Shown: piece after piece, positions 1 to 7,688 of the stretch
Numbering within the stretch: the stretch's first letter is position 1
How the letters are laid out: every line of letters starts with the position of its first letter
From: JACVRW01 sp035650215
Lineage (GTDB): Bacteria > Actinomycetota > Thermoleophilia > Solirubrobacterales > Thermoleophilaceae
Direction: 5' to 3'
DNA length: 30,500 nt
NCBI GenBank assembly: GCA_035650215.1
Contig: DASRIC010000037.1
Coordinates: 1 to 30,500, forward strand
The notes under the pieces: generated by a model
Database searches by the model: none
Seen by the model: the letters and a program-made list of their open reading frames with translations, nothing else
What the model was told of the DNA's origin: nothing
Translations under genes and position numbers: made by a program

Positions 1-138
1 ACGGGAATCAGCGAGGACCAGACCGGCGGTTTCGAGATGCCGCTCACGGTGCTGGCGGCCACGCTCGTGGTGGGAAGCGCGCTGGTGCTGCTCGCGCGCG
101 AGCGCGGTGTGCCGGAGCCCGAGCCGGCGGCGGCTTAG
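1..138 (+). CDS. C-terminal end of a membrane protein (partial)
   Basis: The frame is open from base 1 and stops with TAG at 136-138, so only the last 45 residues are present. They hold one hydrophobic stretch of about 20 residues (LTVLAATLVVGSALVLLA), followed by a basic residue pair and a short Pro/Glu tail. This looks like the final transmembrane helix and cytoplasmic tail of an integral membrane protein, possibly a transporter. The stop codon overlaps the stop of the convergent carboxylase gene (135-137). The family cannot be decided from this fragment. Confidence 0.5.
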   Translation, partial: TGISEDQTGGFEMPLTVLAATLVVGSALVLLARERGVPEPEPAAA

Positions 139-1700
139 AGCGGAATGTTCCCGTGCTTGCGCTTCGGGGTGTCCACGCGCTTCGTCTGGAGCGTCTCCAG
201 CGCGCGGATCAGCTTCGGCCGCGTCTCGTGCGGCACGATCACGTCGTCGATGTAGCCACGCTCGGCCGCGGAGTAGGGGTTCGCGAAGCGCGCCTTGTAG
301 TCGCCGATCAGCTTCTCGCGGCGCTGGTCTGGCGTGGGTGAGCTCTGGATGTCGCGCCGGTGGATGATGTTCACGGCGCCCTCCGGGCCCATCACGGCCA
401 CCTCGGCCGTGGGCCACGCGAAGTTGAAGTCGGCGAGCATGTGCTTGGAGTTCATGACGTCGTAGGCGCCGCCATAGGCCTTGCGCGTGATCACGGTGAG
501 CTTCGGCACGGTCGCCTCCGTGAACGCGTACAGGAGCTTCGCGCCGTGGCGGATGATTCCGCCCCACTCCTGCGAGGTGCCGGGCAGGAATCCGGGCACG
601 TCGCAGAAGATCACGAGCGGGAGGTTGAAGGCGTCGCAGAAGCGCACGAAGCGCGCGGCCTTCTCGGACGAGGCGATGTCGAGCACGCCCGCGAGCTGGC
701 TCGGCTGGTTGCCGACCACGCCCACGGGGCGGCCGTCGAGCCGCGAGAAGCCGACCACGATGTTGAGCGCGAAGTGCTCCTGCACCTCGAAGAACTCGCC
801 GTTGTCCACGACGCCGTGAATCACGTCGCGCATGTCGTACGGCTTGTTCGGGTTGTCCGGAACGATCGAGTCGAGCTCCATGTCCATCCGCTCGGGGTCG
901 TCCCCGGTCTCCATCCGCGGCGGCAGCTCGAGATTGTTCTGCGGCAGGAACGACATCAGGTAGCGCGCGTCGGCGAGGCAGCTGTCCTCGTCTTCCGCGG
1001 CGAAGTGCGCGACCCCCGACTTCGTGTTGTGCGTCATCGCGCCGCCGAGCTCCTCGAACTCCACCTCCTCGCCCGTGACCGTTTTGATCACGTCGGGGCC
1101 CGTGATGAACATGTGCGAGGTCTCCTTCACCATGAAGATGAAGTCGGTCATGGCGGGGGAGTAGACGGCTCCACCGGCGCACGGGCCCATGATCAGCGAG
1201 ATCTGCGGGATCACGCCGGAGCACTGCACGTTGCGCACGAACACGTTGCCGTAGGCGCCGAGCGAGACCACGCCCTCCTGGATGCGCGCGCCGCCGGAGT
1301 CGTTGATACCGATGACTGGGCAGCCGATCTTGGCCGCCAGGTCCATCACCTTGATCATCTTCTCGCCCATCACCTCGCCGAGCGAGCCACCGAAGACCGT
1401 GAAGTCCTGGCTGAAGACGCAGACCGCGCGCCCGTCGATCGTGCCGTGGCCGGTGACAACGGCGTCTCCCACCGGACGGTTGCGCAGCATGTCGAAGTCG
1501 GCGGTTCGGTGCCGGACGAACGTGTCCAGCTCCTGGAAGCTGCCGGGGTCGAGCAGCTTTTCGATCCGCTCGCGCGCGGTCAGCTTGCCCTTGGCGTGCT
1601 GCTTCTCCTCCTGCTGCGGGTTCGTGTGCACGGCCTGCTCGCGCAGCTCCTGGAGCTGGGTGAGCTTCTCGTCGTAGGTCTCCGGCGACTTCTGTCTCAT
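135..1700 (-). CDS. pccB: Acyl-CoA (propionyl-CoA) carboxylase beta subunit, carboxyltransferase
   Basis: The 521-residue product has the usual length and full sequence pattern of the biotin-dependent acyl-CoA carboxylase beta chain. It transfers CO2 from biotin to an acyl-CoA, most likely propionyl-CoA to give methylmalonyl-CoA. Visible landmarks are KLTARERIEKLLD near residue 39, NDSGGARIQEGVVSLGAY (133-150), GPCAGGAVYSPAMTDF (172-187), and RKAYGGAYDVMNSKH (406-420). The last two glycine-rich motifs form the oxyanion holes for acyl-CoA and biotin. Asp414 in GGAYDVM appears to match the Asp422 that favours propionyl-CoA in Streptomyces PccB (position recalled, not aligned). The ATG at 1700 gives the family-typical N-terminus, although no good ribosome-binding site precedes it. 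It is the last gene of a six-gene minus-strand run that begins with methylmalonyl-CoA mutase. The biotinylated alpha subunit is not in the window. Confidence 0.93.
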   Translation of the reverse strand: MRQKSPETYDEKLTQLQELREQAVHTNPQQEEKQHAKGKLTARERIEKLLDPGSFQELDTFVRHRTADFDMLRNRPVGDAVVTGHGTIDGRAVCVFSQDFTVFGGSLGEVMGEKMIKVMDLAAKIGCPVIGINDSGGARIQEGVVSLGAYGNVFVRNVQCSGVIPQISLIMGPCAGGAVYSPAMTDFIFMVKETSHMFITGPDVIKTVTGEEVEFEELGGAMTHNTKSGVAHFAAEDEDSCLADARYLMSFLPQNNLELPPRMETGDDPERMDMELDSIVPDNPNKPYDMRDVIHGVVDNGEFFEVQEHFALNIVVGFSRLDGRPVGVVGNQPSQLAGVLDIASSEKAARFVRFCDAFNLPLVIFCDVPGFLPGTSQEWGGIIRHGAKLLYAFTEATVPKLTVITRKAYGGAYDVMNSKHMLADFNFAWPTAEVAVMGPEGAVNIIHRRDIQSSPTPDQRREKLIGDYKARFANPYSAAERGYIDDVIVPHETRPKLIRALETLQTKRVDTPKRKHGNIPL

Positions 1701-1713
1701 CGGACGGGGGAGG

Positions 1714-3129
1714 TTACGCGTTGTAGAACGGCAGCCGCCCGCCCGCCAGCTCGACCACGCGCTCGTGCAGCTCGCGTGCCAGCGCCGGGCGCTCCGGCGC
1801 GAGGTTGCGCGTCTCGCCGGGGTCGGCGTGGAGGTCGTACACGCGCGGGACCCGCATGCGGTTGTCGGCGAAGAAGGCGTAGCGGTCGCTGCGCAGATAG
1901 TGGCTGTTGGAGTAGCCGCCGAAGGACAGTTCGCGCTCCGGGGGGCGCGCGTCGCGGAAGAGCAGCGACAGGTCCGCGCCCTCCATCTCCGCCGGGCGGC
2001 GCACGCCGCACATCGTGAGGATCGTGCGGCCCAGGTCGTGGAGCGACGCGCGGTAGCCGCTCGTGGTCCCGGCGCGGCGCCGCTCTGGATCCACCACCAC
2101 AAGCGGCACCCGGATCAGCTCCGGGTGGAGCGCCGTGGAGATCTTGCCCGTCCAGCCGCGCTCGCCGAGCTGGAAGCCGTGGTCGCCCGCCAGCACGATC
2201 ACCGTCTCGCGCTCTCGGTCGAGCTCGTGGAGGCGGTCGAGCAGAACGCCAAGCCAATGGTCGGTCATCGTGACCTCGGCGGCGTAGAGCGCGCGCATGC
2301 GGCGCAGCACACCGGGCGCCTCGCCCGGCCCGAGCCAGTTCTCGACCCGGCCGTAGCGCGGCATTCCCGGCTCCGGGCCGCGGTAGCCGCGCTCGCCGTA
2401 CATATCGAGGTAGCGGTTGGGCGGCGTCCAGGGCTCGTGCGGCTCGAAGGTGTCGACCACGAGCGCCCACGGTCGCCGGCCGCGAGCCGAGCGCTCGAGC
2501 GCCTCGACCCCGGATCCGAACACGCTCGCCGCGAACGACCTCGACTCGTCGTGCGCGTAGTCGGCGTTCGCGATGTAGTGGCGAACACGCTCGATGGTCT
2601 TGGGGTCGCGCGTGGCGGGGTGGACCCAGTGCGCGAGCTGCGCGCTGGTCACGCCGTCCGAACGGCCGCCGATCTGCCCGCCGCGCTTGACGAACAGGTC
2701 GAAGCTCCGCCGGAAGGGCTCGTACGGGCGCGAGAAGCCGAGGAACGGGTTGTCCGTCACGTAGCCGGTCCAGTAGCCGGCCTGGCGCAGCGTGCTGGTG
2801 AAAGTGGTGGACACGTCGGCCAGCGGCTGCCAGCCCGGCATCTGAATCAGGCCGCGGCGGTCGTACCAGCCGCGGAACGGGAACCCCCGGCGCCCGCTGA
2901 GGAGCGAGTTGCGCGCCGGCACGGTGGGCATCGCCTCCGGGAACGTGCGGGTGAAGCTGATGCCCTCGCGGGCGAGCGCGTCGATGTTCGGCGTGCGGGC
3001 CGCGTTGCCGAGCGCATGGTCGGCCCGGAGCGTGTCGATCACGATCACGAGCACGTTGGGCCGGTCGTCGCTTGCCTCCGCGTGCGAGCCCTCGCCGAGC
3101 CTGGTTGCGCCGACCGCACCGGCCGCCAC
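1714..3129 (-). CDS. Sulfatase-fold hydrolase with Thr at the nucleophile position (copy 1)
   Basis: The 471-residue product belongs to the alkaline phosphatase/sulfatase superfamily. Metal-site motifs are VIVIDTLRADH (28-38) and GDHGFQLGERGWTGK, with EPHEPWTPPNRYLD between them. The active-site segment reads T69-V-P-A-R73. Classical sulfatases have Cys or Ser at the first position (C/S-x-P-x-R), which is converted to formylglycine; Thr cannot be. Thr is the nucleophile in related phosphodiesterases and phosphonate hydrolases, so a phosphoester or phosphonate substrate is plausible. GTG 3129 is preceded by GGAGGA with 6-nt spacing and is the only standard start. However, in-frame codons upstream encode a twin-arginine signal (STRRQFL, 3168-3150), back to an ATC at 3174 after a stop at 3186-3184, so the true protein may be longer and exported. 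It is paralogous to the next gene upstream (51 bp from the upstream stop to this stop-free stretch and GTG). Confidence 0.85.
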   Translation of the reverse strand: MAAGAVGATRLGEGSHAEASDDRPNVLVIVIDTLRADHALGNAARTPNIDALAREGISFTRTFPEAMPTVPARNSLLSGRRGFPFRGWYDRRGLIQMPGWQPLADVSTTFTSTLRQAGYWTGYVTDNPFLGFSRPYEPFRRSFDLFVKRGGQIGGRSDGVTSAQLAHWVHPATRDPKTIERVRHYIANADYAHDESRSFAASVFGSGVEALERSARGRRPWALVVDTFEPHEPWTPPNRYLDMYGERGYRGPEPGMPRYGRVENWLGPGEAPGVLRRMRALYAAEVTMTDHWLGVLLDRLHELDRERETVIVLAGDHGFQLGERGWTGKISTALHPELIRVPLVVVDPERRRAGTTSGYRASLHDLGRTILTMCGVRRPAEMEGADLSLLFRDARPPERELSFGGYSNSHYLRSDRYAFFADNRMRVPRVYDLHADPGETRNLAPERPALARELHERVVELAGGRLPFYNA

Positions 3130-3195
3130 GATGCTTCCTCCGACGATCAGGAACTGTCGGCGAGTCGAAGCGATTGCGCGAGCCTAGCCCCTCGC

Positions 3196-4644
3196 TCAGC
3201 GGTAGATGGGCGGGCGCCCTCCCGCGAGGCGGACGACCAGGCGGTAGAGCTCGTCGATCCGCTTCGGATGCCTGCGCGCGATGTCGTTGCGCTCGTGCTC
3301 GTCGCGCTCGGTGTCGTAGAGCCTCCGGCCGATCCCGTGGTTCTGGGAGATGAAGGCGAAGCGCTCGTTGCGCACGTAGAGCCAGTTCGCGTAGCCGCCA
3401 TAGGCGATGTCCCGCTCGGTCGCGCGGCCACCGCGGGTGAGCGGCGACAGGTCCGCGCCGCTCATACCCTTCGGGGCGCGCACGCCGGCGAGCGACAGCA
3501 GCGTCGGTCCCAGGTCGTGGGTCTGCGCCAGGTGGCCGCTCGTGCCGCGCCGGCGACCCGGGCGCGGATCCGCCAGCAGGAACGGCACGTGCACGAGCTC
3601 GGGGTGGAGCATCGACGCGATCTTCCCCGTCCAGCCGTGGTCACCCAGCAAATAGCCGTGATCGGCCACGAGGGCGACCACGGTCTGGTCGCGGAGCCCG
3701 AGCTCGTCGAGCCGCGCCGTGAAGGCCCCGAGCCAGCGATCGGTCATGGTCACCTCGGCCGCGTACAGGTCGCGCATCCGGTCCACGACCGGGCCGCGCC
3801 GCTCCCGGCTGAGCCACTCGCGCGTTCGCTTGTAGCGGCCCATGCACGGCTCGGGGCCGCGGTAGTCGGCGCGCCCGTAGAGGTCGACGTAGCTGCGGGG
3901 CGGGGTCCAGGGCTCATGCGGCTCGAAGGTGTCGACCACGAGCGCGAACGGGTGGCGCGCGTTCGCCTCGTCGAGCGTGGCGGCCGCCGTGTTGAAGACC
4001 CGTGCCGCCCACGAGCGCGACTCGTCGCGCCAGTAGCCGCCCGCCGCGAGGAAGCGCCGCACGCGCTCCTCGATGTGGTCCACGCGCAGCTCGGGAACGA
4101 GCCAGTGATCGAGCTCGGCACGTGACACGGATTCCACCGGCGCGGTGCGCCCCACCTGGCCGCCGATCCCCAGGAAGCGATCGAAGCTCTGCCGGAAGGG
4201 CTCGTAGTACTTGTTGAAGCCGAGGAAGGGGTTGTCGGTCACATAGCCGGTCCAGTAGCCGGCCCGGCGCAACGCGCTCGTGAAGGTCGAGGACGGGTCG
4301 GCGATCGGCTGCCAGCCGGGGGTGTGGCGCAGGCCGCTCCACTCATGCCAGCTGCGGAAGGGCCAGACGCGGCGGCCGGTCAGGATCGAGCGCCGCGCCG
4401 GCACCGTGGCCATCGCCTCGGGGTAGAAGCGCGTGAATCGCAGCCCGCGCTCGGCGAGCGCGTCGATGCTGGGTGTTCGGGCCCGGCCGCCGTAGGCGCT
4501 CACGTGGTCGGCTCGCAGCGTGTCGACCACGATCAGGACGATGTTCGGCCGCTCGCGCGCGGCGGCGAGTGCGGACGACGGGAGCGACGCGGCCAGCGCC
4601 GCCGCTGCGCCCGCCTCGAAGAGCTCGCGGCGGGACCGCTTCAC
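3196..4644 (-). CDS. Sulfatase-fold hydrolase with Thr at the nucleophile position, Tat-exported (copy 2)
   Basis: The 482-residue product is a paralogue of the following gene. GTG 4644 places a twin-arginine signal at the very start (KRSRRELF, then an Ala/Leu-rich core and a likely Ala-x-Ala cleavage site near residue 28), so it is probably exported folded through Tat. The metal-site motif VLIVVDTLRADHVSAYGG follows at about 36-53. The nucleophile segment is T80-V-P-A-R84, again with Thr instead of the Cys/Ser needed for formylglycine. A second metal motif is VADHGYLLGDHGWTGK. The fold is clear. The reaction is not: by analogy with Thr-nucleophile members of the superfamily it may cleave phosphodiesters or phosphonates rather than sulfate esters. 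It lies 32 bp after the SRPBCC gene in the same transcriptional run. Confidence 0.87.
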   Translation of the reverse strand: MKRSRRELFEAGAAAALAASLPSSALAAARERPNIVLIVVDTLRADHVSAYGGRARTPSIDALAERGLRFTRFYPEAMATVPARRSILTGRRVWPFRSWHEWSGLRHTPGWQPIADPSSTFTSALRRAGYWTGYVTDNPFLGFNKYYEPFRQSFDRFLGIGGQVGRTAPVESVSRAELDHWLVPELRVDHIEERVRRFLAAGGYWRDESRSWAARVFNTAAATLDEANARHPFALVVDTFEPHEPWTPPRSYVDLYGRADYRGPEPCMGRYKRTREWLSRERRGPVVDRMRDLYAAEVTMTDRWLGAFTARLDELGLRDQTVVALVADHGYLLGDHGWTGKIASMLHPELVHVPFLLADPRPGRRRGTSGHLAQTHDLGPTLLSLAGVRAPKGMSGADLSPLTRGGRATERDIAYGGYANWLYVRNERFAFISQNHGIGRRLYDTERDEHERNDIARRHPKRIDELYRLVVRLAGGRPPIYR

Positions 4645-4676
4645 CCGGACATTGTCCAGGCTGCGGCGCCGTATGG

Positions 4677-5288
4677 CTAGCCGCGCGAGAAGGGGCGGTG
4701 ATGCGCGGCGCCGAGGGCGTCGAGGGCGCCGTCGAGCACGGCCTGCGCGCGCTCCTCGCCGAGCCCGGGGGGCGGTTCGGGGGCCGCCGCCGGTTCGGGC
4801 TCGGGCTCGGGCGTGATCTCCACGACGGGCTCGGGCTGCGGGACGGGCTCGGGCTCCGGCACGGGTTCCGGCTCCGGCACGTCGACCATGACCGGCTCGA
4901 CCTGCCGGCGGAACAGCTTGGACCAGAAGCCGATCTTCCGCTTCGGCGCCGGGGCGGGCGGCGCGGGCTCGGGCGTGACCTCCACGACGGGCTCGGGCTC
5001 CGGCTCGGGCACCGGCTCCGGCTCGGGCTCGGGCTCCGGCTCGGGCGGCTCCTCCTCGGGCACCACCGCGGTCAGGGTGACCTTCGTGCCCCAGCCCGAG
5101 GGCTCGATCGACACGGTGCCGCTGGCGTGCTCGCCCTCCCAGGCGACCGTGTGCTCGGGCTCGAGCTTCGTGATCGTGATCTCGCCGAATGCCTCGAGGT
5201 GGGTGGCGAGCCTCTCCAGCTCGCTCAGCTCCTCCCACAGCTCCGGGGGAGACTTCACGAGAGTGCGCTTGGCTGTCAGATCGGCCAT
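4677..5288 (-). CDS. SRPBCC-like protein with long Pro-Glu repeat tail
   Basis: The 203-residue product has an N-terminal half (about 1-77) that reads as a shortened SRPBCC/polyketide-cyclase-like fold: an opening strand (LTAKRTLVKSPPELWEELSE), then alternating strands ending in GWGTKVTLTAVV. From residue 77 it turns into Pro-Glu repeats in two blocks (81-108 and 138-175). A basic, aromatic patch (KRKIGFWSKLFRRQ, 116-129) separates them, and a short predicted helix closes the protein (176-193). The repeat blocks share the unit PEPVVEVTPEP/PEPVVEITPEP, which suggests internal duplication. The Pro-Glu tail is probably disordered. ATG 5288 is chosen because it begins the folded part. Function is unknown; SRPBCC folds usually bind hydrophobic ligands or lipids. 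It sits between a methyltransferase gene and the sulfatase-fold pair. Confidence 0.75.
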   Translation of the reverse strand: MADLTAKRTLVKSPPELWEELSELERLATHLEAFGEITITKLEPEHTVAWEGEHASGTVSIEPSGWGTKVTLTAVVPEEEPPEPEPEPEPEPVPEPEPEPVVEVTPEPAPPAPAPKRKIGFWSKLFRRQVEPVMVDVPEPEPVPEPEPVPQPEPVVEITPEPEPEPAAAPEPPPGLGEERAQAVLDGALDALGAAHHRPFSRG

Positions 5289-5323
5289 CGTTCCCGGGTT
5301 CGCCGCTCCCGCGCCGGACTCCT

Positions 5324-6031
5324 TCACGCCGCAGCGGGCCTTGCGGCGAGGAAGGCGAACTGCCCGCAGAGCGTGAGCTTCACCTGGTTGCGTGTGCGCG
5401 CGTCGAGCCGGACCGCCCGCGCGCCCAGTTCGATGAGGCGGTTGCCGGGCGACTCGCGCGCCCACCAGCGCGCGAAGAACCCGGGCATGCCGAGCGCCCT
5501 CCAGGACACGAGCGTGAAGCCGTCGATCCCCGGACGGAGCTCCGTCATCCGCAGCCCGGCGTCCTCTGCCAGCAGCGTGACGCCGTAGGGCGTGGGGTTG
5601 AAGATGCTGCGCGAGTGGAAGGCCTCGAGCTGCGAGGTCGACCCGGCGAGCAGCCCGCCCGGCGCCAGCATCCGCGCGGCCTCGCGTACGAGCGCCTCCG
5701 GCCGTCGCGTGTGCTCGAGCACCTGCTTGCAGAACACGAGGTCGAAGCTCGCGTCGGGGAACGGCAGCCGCTCGCCGTCGTAGGTCACGAACTCGGCGTC
5801 GCTGCGCGTGCGGGCGGCCACCTCGGCCGAGTCGGCGATGTCGGCTCCGACCCACTCCACGCGCGGATCGAGGGAGCGGAACAGGTCCACCGAGTCGCCG
5901 GCGCCGCAGCCGAGGTCGAGCACGCGGCGCGCCGGGCGCGCCGGGCGCGCCAGCGCGTCGGCGAGGGTCTGGCGGCTGTGGTCGCGGGGGATGCGGTCCC
6001 CGAGCAGCTCTCCGAGGTCGTCGCCGAGCAT
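5324..6031 (-). CDS. Class I SAM-dependent methyltransferase
   Basis: The 235-residue product shows the class I methyltransferase core. Motif I is RVLDLGCGAGDSVDLF (about 36-51). An acidic residue closing strand 2 is in VEWVGADIAD, followed by GERLPFPDASFDLVFCKQVLEH (motif IV region) and RMLAPGGLLAGS. The C-terminal half (LRPGIDGFTLVSWRALGMPGFFARWW) is probably substrate-binding and resembles lipid- or glycan-modifying methyltransferases, but the substrate cannot be named. It is 12 bp downstream of the methylmalonyl-CoA mutase gene and 35 bp upstream of the SRPBCC gene, so co-transcription is likely. Confidence 0.85.
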   Translation of the reverse strand: MLGDDLGELLGDRIPRDHSRQTLADALARPARPARRVLDLGCGAGDSVDLFRSLDPRVEWVGADIADSAEVAARTRSDAEFVTYDGERLPFPDASFDLVFCKQVLEHTRRPEALVREAARMLAPGGLLAGSTSQLEAFHSRSIFNPTPYGVTLLAEDAGLRMTELRPGIDGFTLVSWRALGMPGFFARWWARESPGNRLIELGARAVRLDARTRNQVKLTLCGQFAFLAARPAAA

Positions 6032-6043
6032 CGGGCTGGGCGC

Positions 6044-7663
6044 TCAGGCCTCCGAGTACTCGCCGAACTCCTCGCGCATCACGCCGCACACCTCGCCCAG
6101 CGAGGCGCGCTCCTTCAGGGCCGCGCGCATCGGGTGGAGCAGGTTGTCCGCGCCCCGGCAGGCGTCGCGCAGCTCGTGGAGGCGCGCCCGCACCGCCTCC
6201 GCGTCGCGGTCGGCCTTGAAAGCCTCGAGCCGCTCGAGCTGCTGCCGCTCGGACTCCGGGTCCACGCGCAGGATCTCCACCTCGTCGACCTGCTCGGTCA
6301 CGTACTGGTTCACGCCCACCACGATGTCCTGCTTCTGGCGGTAGCGCTCCTCGTAGCCCCAGGCCGACTCCTCAACCTCGGCGCGGATGAACGGGATGCA
6401 CTGCACCGAGCCGCCCAGCTCGTCCACCCGATCGATCAGCGCCTGGGCCGCCTCCTCGATCTGATCGGTGAGCGACTCCACGAAGTAGGAGCCGGCGAAC
6501 GGGTCGGCGGTGTCGGCCGCGCCCGACTCGTTCGCGAGGATCTGCTGTGTGCGCAGCGCGATGCGCGCGGCTCTCTCGCTGGGAAGCGCGAGCGCCTCGT
6601 CGAAGCCGTTCGTGTGCAGCGACTGGGTGCCGCCGCACACGGCCGCGAAACCCTGCAGCGCCACGCGCACGATGTTGTTGTGCGGCTGCTGCGCCGCGAG
6701 CGTGACGCCGCCCGTCTGCGTGTGGAAGCGGATCTTGAGCGAGCGCTCGTCCCTGGCGCCGAAGCGCTCGCGCATGATGCGCGCCCACATCCGGCGGGCG
6801 GCGCGGAACTTGGCCACCTCCTGGAAGACGTTGTTGTGGCCGTTGAAGAAGAAGGCCAGGCGCGGGCCGAACTCGTCGACCCCGAGGCCCGCGTCGATCG
6901 CCGCCTGGACGTAGGCGATCGCGTTGGCGAGCGTGAAGCCCACCTCCTGGACCGCCGAGCAGCCCTTCTCGCGCATGTGGTAGCCGGAGATCGAGATCGT
7001 GTTCCACTTGGGGATGCGCTCGCGGCAGTAGGCGAACAAGTCGGTGGTCAGGCGCATCGCCGGCTCGGGCGGGTAAATGAAGTTGCCGCGGGCGATGTAC
7101 TCCTTGAGGATGTCGTTCTGGGTGGTGCCGCGCAGCGCCTCCGCCGGCACGCCCTGCTCCTCGCCCACCAGCTCGTAGAGCAGGAGGAGCGCCGCGGCGG
7201 GGGCGTTGATCGTCATCGAGGTCGAGACCTCGCCGAGCGGGATCTCGTCGAATACCCGGCGCATGTCCTCGATCGTGTCGATGGCCACGCCGGTACGGCC
7301 CACCTCGCCGGCGCAGAGCGGGTCGTCGGAGTCGCGCCCGAGCTGCGTGGGCAGGTCGAAGGCCATCGACAGGCCGGTGGAGCCGTGCTCGATCAGGTAG
7401 CGGAAGCGCTCGTTGGTCTCGGCCGCCGTGGCGTAGCCCGCGTACTGGCGCATCGTCCACTTGCGCCCGCGATACATGTCCGGGTGGATCCCACGCGTGA
7501 ACGGGTACTCGCCGGCGTGGCCGAGACGCTCGTCGAGCTCGGGCGCGACGTCGTCGGGCCCGTACTCGTTCTGGACCTCGATCCCCGAGTCGGTGAAGCG
7601 GCGCGAGTCGTCCGGGCCGACTATCGGGGCGATGCTGGGCTGGTGCTCCGGCGTGGTCGCCAT
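6044..7663 (-). CDS. Methylmalonyl-CoA mutase, catalytic (large-subunit N-terminal) chain
   Basis: The 539-residue product covers only the TIM-barrel catalytic domain of the B12-dependent acyl-CoA mutases and ends at the usual VMREEFGEY-type C-terminus. The cobalamin-binding domain must therefore be a separate subunit, which is not in this window. Clear motifs are YPFTRGIHPDMYRGRKWTMR, FDLPTQLG, TMTINAPA-like SMTINAPAAA, GTTQNDILKEY, ISISGYHMREKG and FHTQTGG. Tyr74 (RQYAGY) and Arg192 (IARGNFIYPP) sit 118 residues apart, the same spacing as Tyr89 and Arg207 of the P. shermanii enzyme that read the carboxylate of methylmalonyl-CoA. Isobutyryl-CoA mutases have Phe and Gln there, so the substrate is probably methylmalonyl-CoA. 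ATG 7663 starts the run that ends in the propionyl-CoA carboxylase beta gene. The start is almost back-to-back with the rhomboid gene, leaving little room for a separate promoter. Confidence 0.93.
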   Translation of the reverse strand: MATTPEHQPSIAPIVGPDDSRRFTDSGIEVQNEYGPDDVAPELDERLGHAGEYPFTRGIHPDMYRGRKWTMRQYAGYATAAETNERFRYLIEHGSTGLSMAFDLPTQLGRDSDDPLCAGEVGRTGVAIDTIEDMRRVFDEIPLGEVSTSMTINAPAAALLLLYELVGEEQGVPAEALRGTTQNDILKEYIARGNFIYPPEPAMRLTTDLFAYCRERIPKWNTISISGYHMREKGCSAVQEVGFTLANAIAYVQAAIDAGLGVDEFGPRLAFFFNGHNNVFQEVAKFRAARRMWARIMRERFGARDERSLKIRFHTQTGGVTLAAQQPHNNIVRVALQGFAAVCGGTQSLHTNGFDEALALPSERAARIALRTQQILANESGAADTADPFAGSYFVESLTDQIEEAAQALIDRVDELGGSVQCIPFIRAEVEESAWGYEERYRQKQDIVVGVNQYVTEQVDEVEILRVDPESERQQLERLEAFKADRDAEAVRARLHELRDACRGADNLLHPMRAALKERASLGEVCGVMREEFGEYSEA

Positions 7664-7688
7664 GGTGGCGAAGGATACGGTTCGGGGC

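Noticed and set aside
360..2018. Long plus-strand open frame opposite the carboxylase
   Set aside because: Antisense shadow of the GC-rich pccB gene; repetitive His/Arg/Val/Glu composition and no recognisable domain.
1765..4125. 786-codon plus-strand open frame opposite the sulfatase-fold genes
   Set aside because: It spans two clearly coding minus-strand genes and has shadow-type composition without motifs.
4800..5060. Pro-Glu coding repeats as a DNA-level repeat array or CRISPR-like element
   Set aside because: The units are short codon repeats (GAGCCC-type) inside an open frame, without spacers.
7664..7688. Cobalamin riboswitch before the mutase gene
   Set aside because: The gap to the divergent gene is only about 25 bp, with no room for the conserved structure.
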